64,000 nucleotides of DNA from ZC4RG19 sp963796415 (GCA_963796415.1 CAWCLR010000011.1:310001-374000), one strand, 5' to 3'; counted from the stretch's first letter, positions 36,585 through 44,929 are shown. Notes: a model not told the origin generated them from the sequence alone. Numbers and translations are program-made.

Positions 36585-37956
36585 GGGCGACGGCGGGTCG
36601 CTCGAGACCCAGGTTCTCCCGCAGCGTGGCGCCGGTGTACTCGGTGCGGAACAGCTCGCGGCGCTGCAGCTCGGGCACGACCATCCGCACGACGTCCTCG
36701 TAGGCGCCGGGCACGTGGGTGGCGGCGATGACGAAGCCGTCGCAGGCGTCGCCCTCGAACCACTCCTCCATCTGGTCGACGACCTCGCGGGCGGTCCCCA
36801 CGAAGCGGGGGCCCTGCAGCAGGGTGGCGCGGTGGCCGGCCAGGTCGCCGAGCGTGACCGTGTCGCCGATGTGCTGGCGCAGGTTCTGCACCAGGCCCCG
36901 GATGCCCGACACCGACTCGACGAGCTCGTCGGTGATCGGGTCGTCGAGCGCCATGCCCGAGAAGTCGTGGTTCATCAGCTCGGACAGCAGCGTCAGCGAC
37001 GCCTGGGGGTCGACCAGGTCGTTGAGGAAGAGCTGCTCGCGCTCCTCGGCGTGCGCCCGCGACTCGCCGATCACGGTGTAGGCCATGGGCAGCATCTTGA
37101 CCGATCCAGGGTCGCGGCCGCCCTGCCCGATGCGCTCCTTCTGGTCCTTGTAGTGCGAGCGGGCCACGTCGACGTTGGGGTCGCCGGTGAAGATGAGCTC
37201 GGCCCACTTGGCGGCGAAGTCGCGGCCCCGACCCGACGAGCCCGCCTGCAGCAGCACCGGGCGGCCCTGGGGCGACCGGGGCACGGTCAGCGGGCCCTTC
37301 ACGCGGAACCACTCGCCCTCGTGGTCGAGCGGGCGGACCTTGTCGGGATCGGCGAACACGCCGGCCTCGCGGTCGAGCACGAGGGCATCGTCGTCCCACG
37401 TGTCCCACAGGCCCGTGGTGGCCTCGAGGAACTCGTCGGCCCGGTCGTAGCGGGCCTCGTGGCCGAGGTGGGCGTCGACCCCGAAGTTCTGGGCCTCGCC
37501 GTCGTTCACCGACGTCACGACGTTCCAGGCCGCCCGGCCGCCCGACAGGTGGTCGAGCGTGGCGAACGTGCGGGCGACGTGGAACGGCGAGTAGTAGGTC
37601 GTCGAGTAGGTGGCGCCCAGGCCGATGTGGCGGGTGGCGCCGGCCACGAGGCCGAGCACGATGCTCAGGTCGAGCTTCACCGGACGGGCGCCCAGGCGCA
37701 CGGCGTCGGCCACCGACCCGCCGTAGATGCCGGGCATCGCCAGGCGGTCGTCGAAGAACATCATGTCGAAGCAGCCGTCTTCGAGGGTGCGGCCGAGCTT
37801 CTCGTAGAAGCCCCCCGTGAGGAACCCGTGCTCGGTGGCGGGGTGGCGCCACGAGCCCGAGTACACGGTGACGTTGCCCGCCTGCATGAAGCCGACCAGC
37901 GCCATCTGCCGCTTGGCGGGGCCGTCGGCCGTGGCGTGGGCCGCCACGTTGCTCAC
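36577..37956 (-). CDS. LLM flavin-dependent monooxygenase, NtaA/SnaA/DszA type
   Basis: A 459-residue two-component type flavin monooxygenase. Landmarks are YEKLGRTLEDGCFDMMFFDDRLAMPG, IGLGATYSTTYYSPFHVARTFATLDHLSGGRAAWNVVTSVNDGEAQNFG, which is the signature of the NtaA/DszA group, and VLLQAGSSGRGRDFAAKWAELIFTG. This group uses FMNH2 from a separate reductase to oxidise nitrogen- or sulfur-bearing or cyclic ketone substrates; no flavin reductase gene was found beside it. GTG start overlaps the amidohydrolase stop by 4 bases. Second gene of the operon. Confidence 0.9.
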   Translation of the reverse strand: MSNVAAHATADGPAKRQMALVGFMQAGNVTVYSGSWRHPATEHGFLTGGFYEKLGRTLEDGCFDMMFFDDRLAMPGIYGGSVADAVRLGARPVKLDLSIVLGLVAGATRHIGLGATYSTTYYSPFHVARTFATLDHLSGGRAAWNVVTSVNDGEAQNFGVDAHLGHEARYDRADEFLEATTGLWDTWDDDALVLDREAGVFADPDKVRPLDHEGEWFRVKGPLTVPRSPQGRPVLLQAGSSGRGRDFAAKWAELIFTGDPNVDVARSHYKDQKERIGQGGRDPGSVKMLPMAYTVIGESRAHAEEREQLFLNDLVDPQASLTLLSELMNHDFSGMALDDPITDELVESVSGIRGLVQNLRQHIGDTVTLGDLAGHRATLLQGPRFVGTAREVVDQMEEWFEGDACDGFVIAATHVPGAYEDVVRMVVPELQRRELFRTEYTGATLRENLGLERPAVAHG

Positions 37957-39260
37957 CGTCCCGCCGCGCCGGCCGCCACCGCCCGGCGGGCCCGCGACCG
38001 GAAGCCCTCGAGCTTCTCGTCGGCGGTGCGGACCCGGGTGCTGCGGGACATGATCGACACGTCGTGCCCGGCGGCCTTGGCGCGGAGCGCGCCCACCGTC
38101 GCCTCCTCCTTCGGCACGTGGGCGAAGGGGTCGAACGAGTACCACCGCATGGCGTTCTCGTGCGTCATCTTGCGGATGTGGTCGTCGGGCACGTCGTGCT
38201 CGACGAACACCGCGTGCAGCTCCTCGGGGGCGGTCGGCCACATCGAGTCGCTGTGGGGGTAGTCGGCCTCCCAGCACATGTTGTCGACGCCGATCTTCTC
38301 CCGCAGCTGCACCCCGACCTCGTCGCTGATGAAGCAGGTCAGGAAGTGCTCGCGGAACACCTCGCTGGGCAGCCGTCCGCCGAAGTCCTGCTGGGTCCAG
38401 GCGTGGTGCATCTCGAACGTGCGGTCGACGCGGTCGAGGAAGTAGGGGATCCACCCGGTGCCGCCCTCGGACAGCGCGATGCGCAGGTCGGGGTAGGTCT
38501 TGATCACCCGCGACCACAGCAGGTCGGCCGCGGCCGACTGGATGTTCATGGGCTGCAGCGTGATCATCACGTCGGGCGGCGAGTCGACGGCCGGGATCGA
38601 CAGCCGGCCCGACGACCCCAGGTGCACCGACAGGACGGTGCCGGTGTCGACGCACGCCCTCCAGACCGGGTCCCAGTACTCGTCGTGGAAGCTGGGGTAG
38701 CCGAGCGCCGCCGGGTTCTCGGTGAAGCTGACGGAGTGGCAGCCCTTGGCCGCCGTGCGGCGGATCTCGGCGGCGGTCTCCTCGGCGCTCCAGATCGCCG
38801 GCACGGCCATGGGGATGAACCGGCCGGGGTAGGCGCCGCACCACTCGTCGATGTGCCAGTCGTTGTATGCCCGCACCAGGGCGTTCGACAGGTCGATGTC
38901 GTCGCTGAGGAACGTGCGCGCCGTGAACGTGGGGAACGACGGGAAGTTCATCGAGGCCAGCACGCCGCCGGCGTCCATGTCCTTCACCCGCTCGTGGACG
39001 TCGTAGCAGCCGGGCCGCACCTCGTCGAGGCTCTGCGGCTCCATGCCGTACTCCTCCTTGGGACGGCCGGCCACGGCGTTGAGCGCCGCGGTCTCCATGA
39101 CCACCTTGCCGAACGTCCAGACGTCGGACCCCTCGTCGTTGCGCACCAGCTTCGGCGCCCGGTCGAGGTACTTGGCGTCGAGGTGGTTGACGAAGAGGTC
39201 GGGCGGCTCGATCAGGTGGTCGTCGACGCTGACGAGGATGAGGTCATCGGCTTCGAGCAT
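37953..39260 (-). CDS. Amidohydrolase family protein (PF04909 type)
   Basis: A 435-residue TIM-barrel hydrolase opening the minus-strand operon. ILVSVDDHLIEPPDLF has the DxH metal motif; LNAVAGRPKEEYG, DMDAGGVLASMNFPSFP, AYPGRFIPMAVPAIW, TVLSVHLGSSG and ALSEGGTGWIPYFLDRVDRTFE follow, and ADYPHSDSMWP supplies the late metal Asp. It is a close paralogue of the protein at 20045. GAGGGGAAG precedes the ATG. Immediately upstream lies an array of four short tandem repeats. Function within the family is not assigned; decarboxylation or hydrolysis of a ring-derived acid is likely. Confidence 0.88.
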   Translation of the reverse strand: MLEADDLILVSVDDHLIEPPDLFVNHLDAKYLDRAPKLVRNDEGSDVWTFGKVVMETAALNAVAGRPKEEYGMEPQSLDEVRPGCYDVHERVKDMDAGGVLASMNFPSFPTFTARTFLSDDIDLSNALVRAYNDWHIDEWCGAYPGRFIPMAVPAIWSAEETAAEIRRTAAKGCHSVSFTENPAALGYPSFHDEYWDPVWRACVDTGTVLSVHLGSSGRLSIPAVDSPPDVMITLQPMNIQSAAADLLWSRVIKTYPDLRIALSEGGTGWIPYFLDRVDRTFEMHHAWTQQDFGGRLPSEVFREHFLTCFISDEVGVQLREKIGVDNMCWEADYPHSDSMWPTAPEELHAVFVEHDVPDDHIRKMTHENAMRWYSFDPFAHVPKEEATVGALRAKAAGHDVSIMSRSTRVRTADEKLEGFRSRARRAVAAGAAGR

Positions 39261-39270
39261 GGCTTCCCCT

Positions 39271-39331
39271 CGTGAGTTCCGCGGGTCGTGAGTTCGCAGG
39301 TCGTGAGTCCGCAGGTCGTGAGTTCTGCGTG
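39271..39331. repeat. Four tandem ~15-bp repeats (CGTGAGTYCGCAGGT)
   Basis: CGTGAGTTCCGCGGGT, CGTGAGTTCGCAGGT, CGTGAGTCCGCAGGT and CGTGAGTTCTGCGTG follow each other directly from 39271. They sit 10 bases upstream of the amidohydrolase start, within its probable leader or promoter, and could be a multi-site operator or a slippage-prone sequence. Confidence 0.6.
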
Positions 39332-39420
39332 AGAACGGGGTTCGCAGCTGGCGAGAGTAAGCCTAGCACCACAGGGTGCGGCGGTTCACCTCGTCGGGCT
39401 CCGGGCCCACGCCCGGAGGT

Positions 39421-39437
39421 TCCTACTGCGGTAGGAT
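39421..39437 (+). promoter_or_regulatory. Toxin-antitoxin operator TCCTAC-TGCG-GTAGGA and -10
   Basis: A perfect 6-bp inverted repeat with a 4-base centre (39421-39436) overlaps TAGGAT (39432-39437), a good -10. The antitoxin GTG at 39444 is 6 bases further on, so the transcript is probably leaderless and autorepressed by the antitoxin. Confidence 0.6.
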
Positions 39438-39443
39438 CAAACC

Positions 39444-39662
39444 GTGGCTGTGACGAAGTGGTCGGTCAGCGTCGAGGAAACCCTCGCAGAACGGGTCGAG
39501 GCGCGTGTCGGTGATCGTGGCCTGAGCCGATTCGTGGCACGGGCTGTCGAGCACGAGCTGGAACGAGACCTGCTGGACGACTATTTGGTGGATCTCGACG
39601 CTGAGTTCGGAGCGATTCCCAACGGGCTGGTCGAGCACTACGACGACCTGTGGCCGTCCTAG
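39444..39662 (+). CDS. Antitoxin of a PIN-type toxin-antitoxin pair
   Basis: A 72-residue protein. KWSVSVEETLAERVEARVGDRGLSRFVARAVEHELERD fits a ribbon-helix-helix DNA-binding domain: one short strand, then two helices. The acidic tail (LLDDYLVDLDAEFGAIPNGLVEHYDDLW) would wrap the toxin. Its stop overlaps the toxin start by 13 bases. A palindrome directly upstream is the expected binding site. Such RHH antitoxins are usual partners of VapC nucleases. Confidence 0.82.
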   Translation: MAVTKWSVSVEETLAERVEARVGDRGLSRFVARAVEHELERDLLDDYLVDLDAEFGAIPNGLVEHYDDLWPS

Positions 39663-40063
39663 TCCTCGACAGCGAGGCGCTGTCTTCGCTCGCCCGACCC
39701 ACGCAGCATGCTCTGGGTCACGAACGCGTCCGAGCCGCGATGCGCAGCGCACACGGTCGCAACTTCCCTGTCCGGGTGCCTTCGGCGGTGCTCGTCGAGC
39801 TGTACCGAGGCCACGGAACCGACGAGGCCATCGACCTGGTCCTCGCCCGAGGCTTTGCTCAGGTCGTGACCACGGGAGCTCGTATCGCTCGTACCGCCGG
39901 ACACCTGCTGGGCGCGGTGGGCGCAGGCAGTGAGATGGCGGTCGACGCGCTGGTCGTCGCCACGGCCATTCGGCTCGGAGGCGGCATCGTCGTCACCCAC
40001 GATCCGGGTGATCTCACCCTCCTTGCCGCTGATCACCCCCACGTCGTCATCGCCGCCATCTGA
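39650..40063 (+). CDS. PIN-domain ribonuclease toxin (VapC-like)
   Basis: A 137-residue PIN-domain toxin, expected to cleave RNA. The four acidic metal ligands are visible: D7 in VLVLDSEALSSL, E50 in VPSAVLVELYRG, D99 in MAVDALVVATA, and D118 (or D121) in VTHDPGDLTLL. The length is normal and the gene is intact, unlike the pair at 49.6 kb. GTG start at 39650 lies inside the antitoxin gene, so translation is coupled. Confidence 0.88.
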   Translation: MAVLVLDSEALSSLARPTQHALGHERVRAAMRSAHGRNFPVRVPSAVLVELYRGHGTDEAIDLVLARGFAQVVTTGARIARTAGHLLGAVGAGSEMAVDALVVATAIRLGGGIVVTHDPGDLTLLAADHPHVVIAAI

Positions 40064-40075
40064 CCTGTCGGTCCG

Positions 40076-41065
40076 TCACGCGCGCGTCGTCGGGGCGACG
40101 TCGATGACGACCTTGCCGATGGCCCGGCCGTCGGCGACGTAGCGCAGCGCCGCGGCCGCCTCGTCGAGCGCGAACGCGGCGCCGATGTGCGGCACGACGC
40201 GGCCCGACGCCAGCAGCTCGGTCAGCTCGTCCTCGTTGCGGGCGAACTCGCCGGCGGCATGGGCCACGAAGTCGCGGAACTGGAAGCCGAGCACCCGCAC
40301 GCCCTTGAGGAGCACCAGGTTCAGCGGGATGCGGGGGATCGTGCCCGACGCGAAGCCGACCGTGACGAAGCGCCCGCCCCACCGCAGCGATCGCAGCGCG
40401 GGCTCGGACAGGTCGCCGCCCACGGGGTCGACCACCACGTCGGACCCCTCGGGCAACAGCTCGCGCAGCTCGGGGCGCAGCTCGGTGGCGCGGTGGTCGA
40501 TCAGGTGGGTGGCGCCCCGGGCCTTGGCGACCTCGAGCTTCTCGGGCGACGACGCCACCGCGGTGACCGTGGCGCCGAGCAGGGCGCCGAGCTGGACGGC
40601 TGCGAGGCCGACCCCGCCCCCGGCGCCCAGCACGACCAGCTGGTCGCCCGGCTGCAGCTCCGCCACCGAGCGGAGCACGTGGTACGCCGTGCGGTGCGCC
40701 ACCCCGAAGGCGGCGGCATGGCGGACGTCCACCCCGTCGGGCAAGCGGCGCACCGCGTCGGCGCCGATCACCACCTCCTCGGCGAAGGCGCCGGCGATGG
40801 TCGTCCCCACGACCCGGTCGCCCACGGCGAGGTCACCCACGCCGTCGGCCACCTCCGCCACCACGCCGGCGAACTCGCTGCCGGGCACGAACGGCGTCGG
40901 GACCGTGAGCTGGTACTCGTTCGCCACGAGCAGGACGTCGGGGAAGTTCACGGCCGCGGCCTCGACGCGCACCCGCACCTGACCCGGCCCGACCGACGGG
41001 ACGGGCAGGTCGTCGACCTCCACGACCTCGGGTGGGCCGTACGCGCGGCAGACGGCGGCGCGCAC
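40076..41065 (-). CDS. NADPH:quinone oxidoreductase-type MDR protein
   Basis: A 329-residue medium-chain reductase without structural zinc. AAAVNFPDVLLVANEYQ, PFVPGSEFAGVVAEVADGVGDLAVGDRVVG and the NADPH loop LVVLGAGGGVGLAAVQLGALLGA are clear, with DPVGGDLSEPALRSLRWGGRFVTVGFASG after it. It acts as a one- or two-electron reductase of quinones or enoyl compounds. GTG start at 41065; it lies 33 bases after the hydratase on the same strand, so it is the last gene of that operon. Confidence 0.92.
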   Translation of the reverse strand: MRAAVCRAYGPPEVVEVDDLPVPSVGPGQVRVRVEAAAVNFPDVLLVANEYQLTVPTPFVPGSEFAGVVAEVADGVGDLAVGDRVVGTTIAGAFAEEVVIGADAVRRLPDGVDVRHAAAFGVAHRTAYHVLRSVAELQPGDQLVVLGAGGGVGLAAVQLGALLGATVTAVASSPEKLEVAKARGATHLIDHRATELRPELRELLPEGSDVVVDPVGGDLSEPALRSLRWGGRFVTVGFASGTIPRIPLNLVLLKGVRVLGFQFRDFVAHAAGEFARNEDELTELLASGRVVPHIGAAFALDEAAAALRYVADGRAIGKVVIDVAPTTRA

Positions 41066-41098
41066 GTCAGCGGCTCCGGGGCCGGAGCGGCGGGCCGA

Positions 41099-41885
41099 TC
41101 ACCGGCCCGTCCACACCGGCGGCCGCTTCTCCACGAAGGCCCGGGCGCCCTCCTGGGCGTCCTCGCTGGAGAAGACGACCTTCTGCCACTCTGCCAACCG
41201 TTCCCGGGCCCGGTCGGGGGCGGTCGCCGCCAGCCGCACCAGCTCCTTCGAGGCGGCGACGCCGAGCGGGCCGTTGGCGGCGATGCGGTCGGCCAGGGAG
41301 AGGGCAGCGTCGAGGACCTCGTCGGGGGGCACGACCTTGTTGACGAGCCCCAGCTCGTAGGCGCGCCCGGCGTCGATCATCTCGCCGGTGAGCGCGATCT
41401 CGAGGGCGACGGCGAGCGGGATGCGCTGGCCGATGGACGTGCCGCTCCCGGCGGCGAAGAGCCCGCGCTGCACTTCGGGCAGCCCGAACCGCGCCTCGGA
41501 CGAGGCGACGACCATGTCGCAGCCCAGCAGCAGCTCGAGGCCGCCCGCCACCGCGGCGCCGTTGGCGCCGCCGACGATCGGCGTGGCGACCTCGCCGTGG
41601 ACGAACTTCACGAACCCGGCGACGCCGGCGTCGTCGGGGCTCGGCGACCTGGTCGCCCCCGGCGAACGAGCGCAGGTCCATGCCTGCGCAGAAGGCGCGG
41701 GTGCCGGTGCCGGTGAGCACGATGGCCCGCACCTCGGGGTCGGCGTCGGCGGCGAGGACCGCGGACCCGAGGGCGCTGACCAGCGCCGGTGTCAGCGCGT
41801 TGCGGGCGTCGGGCCGGTCGAGGCGCAGCACCGCCACGGCGCCGCGCCGCTCGACCGCGAGCCCGACGTCGTCTCCCGCCGTCAC
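41099..41885 (-). CDS. Enoyl-CoA hydratase/isomerase (frameshifted)
   Basis: A crotonase-fold protein. The N-terminal half GLAVERRGAVAVLRLDRPDARNALTPALVSAL and TRAFCAGMDLRSFAGG is in one frame; near 41645 an extra C shifts it, and the other frame continues AGFVKFVHGEVATPIVGGANGAAVAGGLELLLGCDMVVASSEARFGLPEVQRGLFAAGSG to the stop at 41099. The catalytic region around FGLPEVQRG is intact, including one hydratase-type Glu. GTG at 41885 overlaps the phosphotransferase stop. With one base corrected it is a normal hydratase of about 262 residues. Confidence 0.85.
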
Positions 41886-42898
41886 GACCCGTACTCCGTC
41901 GACTCGGCGACCTCCGCGGCCTCCTGCATGAGCTGGAGCACGACGGGGCCGAACGCCAGCAGCTTCTCGTCGTCGCCGGCCCGCTGGAAGCCCTGCTCGA
42001 GCACGACCGCGAGCTTCCACTTGGCGAGGACGACGTAGTAGTCGATGTCGTCGACCTGCCGGCCCGACACCTCGGTGTAGCGGGCCAGCAGCTCTGCCCG
42101 GGACGGCATGCCGGTCATGTCGACGTAGCTGGAGAACGCGTCCTCGGGATCGCTCGTGTCCTCGGGCCAGCCGTGCACGACCCAGCCGAGGTCGAGCTTC
42201 GGGTCGCCGACCGTGCCCATCTCCCAGTCGACGATGGCGGCCAGCCGGGCCGGCGCGCCGTCGCGGAACATCACGTTGGCGAACTGGTAGTCGCCGTGCA
42301 TGATCCCGGGCACGTAGTCGAGCGGCTTGTGCGCCCGCAGCCAGGCGGAGGCGACGTCGAAGCCGGGCAGCTCGCGGCCCTTGATGCGGTCGAGGAACGC
42401 GGTCCAGCGGTCGACCTGGCGCTCGTGGAAGCCGTCGGGGCGCCCGAGGTCGTCGAGGCCCTTGGCCCGCCAGTCGACCTTCGACAGCAGGGCGATGCCG
42501 TCGACGAGCTCGAAGGCGAGCCCCCGCCGGGCGGCGACGTCGGTGTCGAACGGCGCCGGCCAGCCCTTGCGGCCCATCGGCGACCAGCCGTCGACGTAGC
42601 CCATGAGGTAGAAGGTGCGGCCCAGCACGGCCGGGTCGGTGCAGACGGCGAGGGCCTCGGTGTGCGGGACGTCGGTGCCGCCGAGCGCCTCGATGATCCG
42701 CCACTCGCGGACGATGCCCTCGTCACGGGGCGCCGGGGCCTCGGGCGGCGGGATGCGCAGGGCGGCGTGCAGGTCGCCCCGCCGGATCTCGTAGATCTCG
42801 TTCTGGGTGCCCCCCGAGATGAACTGGTGCTCGATCGGCTCGCCCTTGGCGAGGCCGACGCCGTCCATCCAGGTGGCGAGCCGGTCGGTGTCGATCAC
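41882..42898 (-). CDS. Phosphotransferase family protein (APH-like, acyl-CoA dehydrogenase-associated)
   Basis: A 338-residue kinase-like protein. ISGGTQNEIYEIRRGDLHAALRIPP is the nucleotide-binding N-lobe; IMHGDYQFANVMF is the catalytic Brenner motif and IVDWEMGTVGDPKLDLGW the metal-binding DxD-type segment. Such proteins are commonly encoded next to acyl-CoA dehydrogenases in actinobacteria and in the N-terminal part of human ACAD10/11, where the dehydrogenase partner handles 4-hydroxyacyl-CoA after phosphorylation. The overlap of both ends with neighbours supports this partnership. Confidence 0.9.
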   Translation of the reverse strand: MIDTDRLATWMDGVGLAKGEPIEHQFISGGTQNEIYEIRRGDLHAALRIPPPEAPAPRDEGIVREWRIIEALGGTDVPHTEALAVCTDPAVLGRTFYLMGYVDGWSPMGRKGWPAPFDTDVAARRGLAFELVDGIALLSKVDWRAKGLDDLGRPDGFHERQVDRWTAFLDRIKGRELPGFDVASAWLRAHKPLDYVPGIMHGDYQFANVMFRDGAPARLAAIVDWEMGTVGDPKLDLGWVVHGWPEDTSDPEDAFSSYVDMTGMPSRAELLARYTEVSGRQVDDIDYYVVLAKWKLAVVLEQGFQRAGDDEKLLAFGPVVLQLMQEAAEVAESTEYGS

Positions 42899-44196
42899 AG
42901 GTTCCCCACTTCGTGCTCGAGGTACTCGGCGTACTTGGCCTCGGCGGCCGCCCGCAGCTTGGGCACGTGCCGGGTGGGCCACAGGTCGTCGCTGGGGCGG
43001 TGGTCGCGCAGCACCTGCCGGGCCACGGTCACCTTGTGGACTTCGGTGGGCCCGTCGGCCAGGCCGAGCACGCTGGCCCCGAGCATCATCCGGTGGAACG
43101 GCATCTCGTTGCTGACCCCCAGCGCGCCGTGCACCTGCATGGCCCGCCATGAGACGTCGTGCAGCACCCCCGGCATGAGCACCTTCACCGCCGCGATGTC
43201 CTTGCGGACCTTGCGGTAGTCGTTGTGCTTGTCGATCGACCACGCCACGTACAGCACGAACAGGCGGAACTGCGTGAGCTGGGCGTACGAGTCGGCGATG
43301 TAGCCCTGCACGAACTGCTTGTCGGCCAGCAGGCTGCCCTGCGTCTCGCGGCTGAGGGCCCGCTCGCACATCATGTCGAACGCGCTGCGGGCGAGGCCGA
43401 TGGTGCGCATGGCGTGGTGGATGCGCCCGCCGCCCAGGCGGGTCTGCGCGATGGCGAACGCCTGGCCCTCGCCGCCGAGCAGGGCGTCGGCGGGCACCCG
43501 CACGTCGTCGTAGTGGATGAGGGCGTGCGACCCCTCCTCCGCCGCCTCGCCGGCGAGGCCGACGTTGCGCACGATGTCGATGCCCGGGGTGTCGCTCGGT
43601 ACCAGGAACATCGACATGCCCTTGTACGGGCTCACGTCGGGGTTGGTCACCGCCATCACGATGAGGAAGGACGACGTCTTGGCGTTGGACGAGAAGAACT
43701 TCCACCCGCTGATCACCCACTCGTCGCCGTCCTTGACGGCACGGGTCGTGAACATCGTGGGGTCCGACCCGGCGTGGGGCTCGGTCATCGAGTAGCAGGA
43801 GAAGATCTCGCCCTCGAGCAGCGGACGCAGGTAGCGCTCCTTCTGCTCGGGCGTGCCGTAGTGGGCGATGATCTCGGCGTTGCCCGTGTCGGGCGCCTGG
43901 CACCCGAACACGATCGGGGCCCACGACGAGCGGCCCAGGATCTCGTTCAGCAGCGACAGCTTGAGCTGGCCGTAGCCCTCACCGCCGAGCTCGGGGCCGA
44001 GGTGGGTGGCCCACAGCTTCTGCCGGCGCACCTCGGCCTTCAGCGGCTCGATCGCCTTGCGGCGCGTCTCGTCGAGCGGCGTGAACTCCAGGCCCGGCCA
44101 GATCTGGTCGAGCGGCTCGACCTCCTCGCGCACGAACTCGTCGGCCCAGTCCAGCTTCGCCTGGAACTCGGGCTCGGTCTCGAAATCCCACGACAT
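42895..44196 (-). CDS. Acyl-CoA dehydrogenase family protein
   Basis: A 433-residue flavoprotein forming a C=C bond in an acyl-CoA thioester. GAELGGEGYGQLKLSLLNEILG-like sequence (here GPELGGEGYG), CYSMTEPHAGSDPTMFTTRAVKDGDEWVISGWKFFSSNA for FAD binding, and the C-terminal MQVHGALGVSNEMPFHRMMLGASVLGLADGPTEVHKVTVARQVL are intact. GGAGGGAGG precedes the ATG. Together with the overlapping phosphotransferase gene it resembles the ACAD10/11-like arrangement. It is divergent from a TetR gene across a perfect palindrome, so it is probably controlled by that TetR protein. Confidence 0.92.
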   Translation of the reverse strand: MSWDFETEPEFQAKLDWADEFVREEVEPLDQIWPGLEFTPLDETRRKAIEPLKAEVRRQKLWATHLGPELGGEGYGQLKLSLLNEILGRSSWAPIVFGCQAPDTGNAEIIAHYGTPEQKERYLRPLLEGEIFSCYSMTEPHAGSDPTMFTTRAVKDGDEWVISGWKFFSSNAKTSSFLIVMAVTNPDVSPYKGMSMFLVPSDTPGIDIVRNVGLAGEAAEEGSHALIHYDDVRVPADALLGGEGQAFAIAQTRLGGGRIHHAMRTIGLARSAFDMMCERALSRETQGSLLADKQFVQGYIADSYAQLTQFRLFVLYVAWSIDKHNDYRKVRKDIAAVKVLMPGVLHDVSWRAMQVHGALGVSNEMPFHRMMLGASVLGLADGPTEVHKVTVARQVLRDHRPSDDLWPTRHVPKLRAAAEAKYAEYLEHEVGNL

Positions 44197-44215
44197 GGCG
44201 CCTCCCTCCGACAGA

Positions 44216-44230
44216 CAGAATAGTATTCTG
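44216..44230. promoter_or_regulatory. 15-bp palindrome CAGAATA-G-TATTCTG between divergent genes
   Basis: A perfect palindrome lies between the acyl-CoA dehydrogenase (start 44196, minus) and the TetR gene (start 44234, plus). TAGTAT at 44221-44226 can serve as -10 for a leaderless TetR transcript. It is the natural operator for that regulator. Confidence 0.65.
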
Positions 44231-44233
44231 GAT

Positions 44234-44929
44234 ATGCCGAACTCAATTCCGGGCAGCGCGGTTCCGGACAACTCGATTTCGGGAGACGCTGTTCCGGAGT
44301 CGGGCGTCGCGGCACGCATCGCGCAGCGGACGCTGACCAGACGGGGCACCGACTACGCGAGCGAGGTGCGGCGCCTCCTCGACGCCGCGCTCGACGTCAT
44401 GCGGGCGTGCGGGACATCGTCCCGGCCCCGGGTCGCCGACATCGTGGCCGCCGCCGGCCTGTCCAACGACGCCTTCTACCGGCACTTCCCGTCCAAGGAC
44501 GCGCTGGTGGCCGCGCTGCTGGAGGACGGCACCGAGCGGCTGCAGAGCTACCTGACCCACCAGATGGCCAAGGAGGCGAGGCCCGAGGGCAAGGTCCGGC
44601 GCTGGGTCGAGGGCGTCCTGGCGCAGGCCGCCGACGAGGACATCGCCGCCACCACGCTCGCCGTGCTGTGGAACGGCGGCAGCGTGGGGGAGAGCCTGCC
44701 GACCGGGCGCCCCTCGGCCAGCCGGCCGCTGGCGGTCCTGCTGCGCGAGCCGTTCGCCGACCTCGGCTGCGCCGACCCCGACCTCGACGCCGCGCTCGCC
44801 GCCCACGCGGTGATCGGCCAGCTGTCCGAGTGGCTGTGGGACCGGGCCCGGCCCTCCGCCGCCGCCATCGACCACGTCGCCGACGTCTGTCTCGCGATGG
44901 CCACGGCGGGGCAGGATCGCCGGTCATGA
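44234..44929 (+). CDS. TetR family transcriptional regulator
   Basis: A 231-residue repressor. The helix-turn-helix lies near residues 40-85: VRRLLDAALDVMRACG, RVADIVAAAGLSNDAFYRHFPSKDALVAALLEDG. The C-terminal domain would bind an acyl-CoA or other ligand. The N-terminus holds a 10-residue duplication (NSIPGSAVPD then NSISGDAVPE) coded by a 30-base imperfect tandem repeat at 44240-44299, which is unusual for the family. The start is 4 bases from the palindrome. It overlaps the LLM gene by ATGA and so is co-transcribed with it. Confidence 0.9.
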   Translation: MPNSIPGSAVPDNSISGDAVPESGVAARIAQRTLTRRGTDYASEVRRLLDAALDVMRACGTSSRPRVADIVAAAGLSNDAFYRHFPSKDALVAALLEDGTERLQSYLTHQMAKEARPEGKVRRWVEGVLAQAADEDIAATTLAVLWNGGSVGESLPTGRPSASRPLAVLLREPFADLGCADPDLDAALAAHAVIGQLSEWLWDRARPSAAAIDHVADVCLAMATAGQDRRS

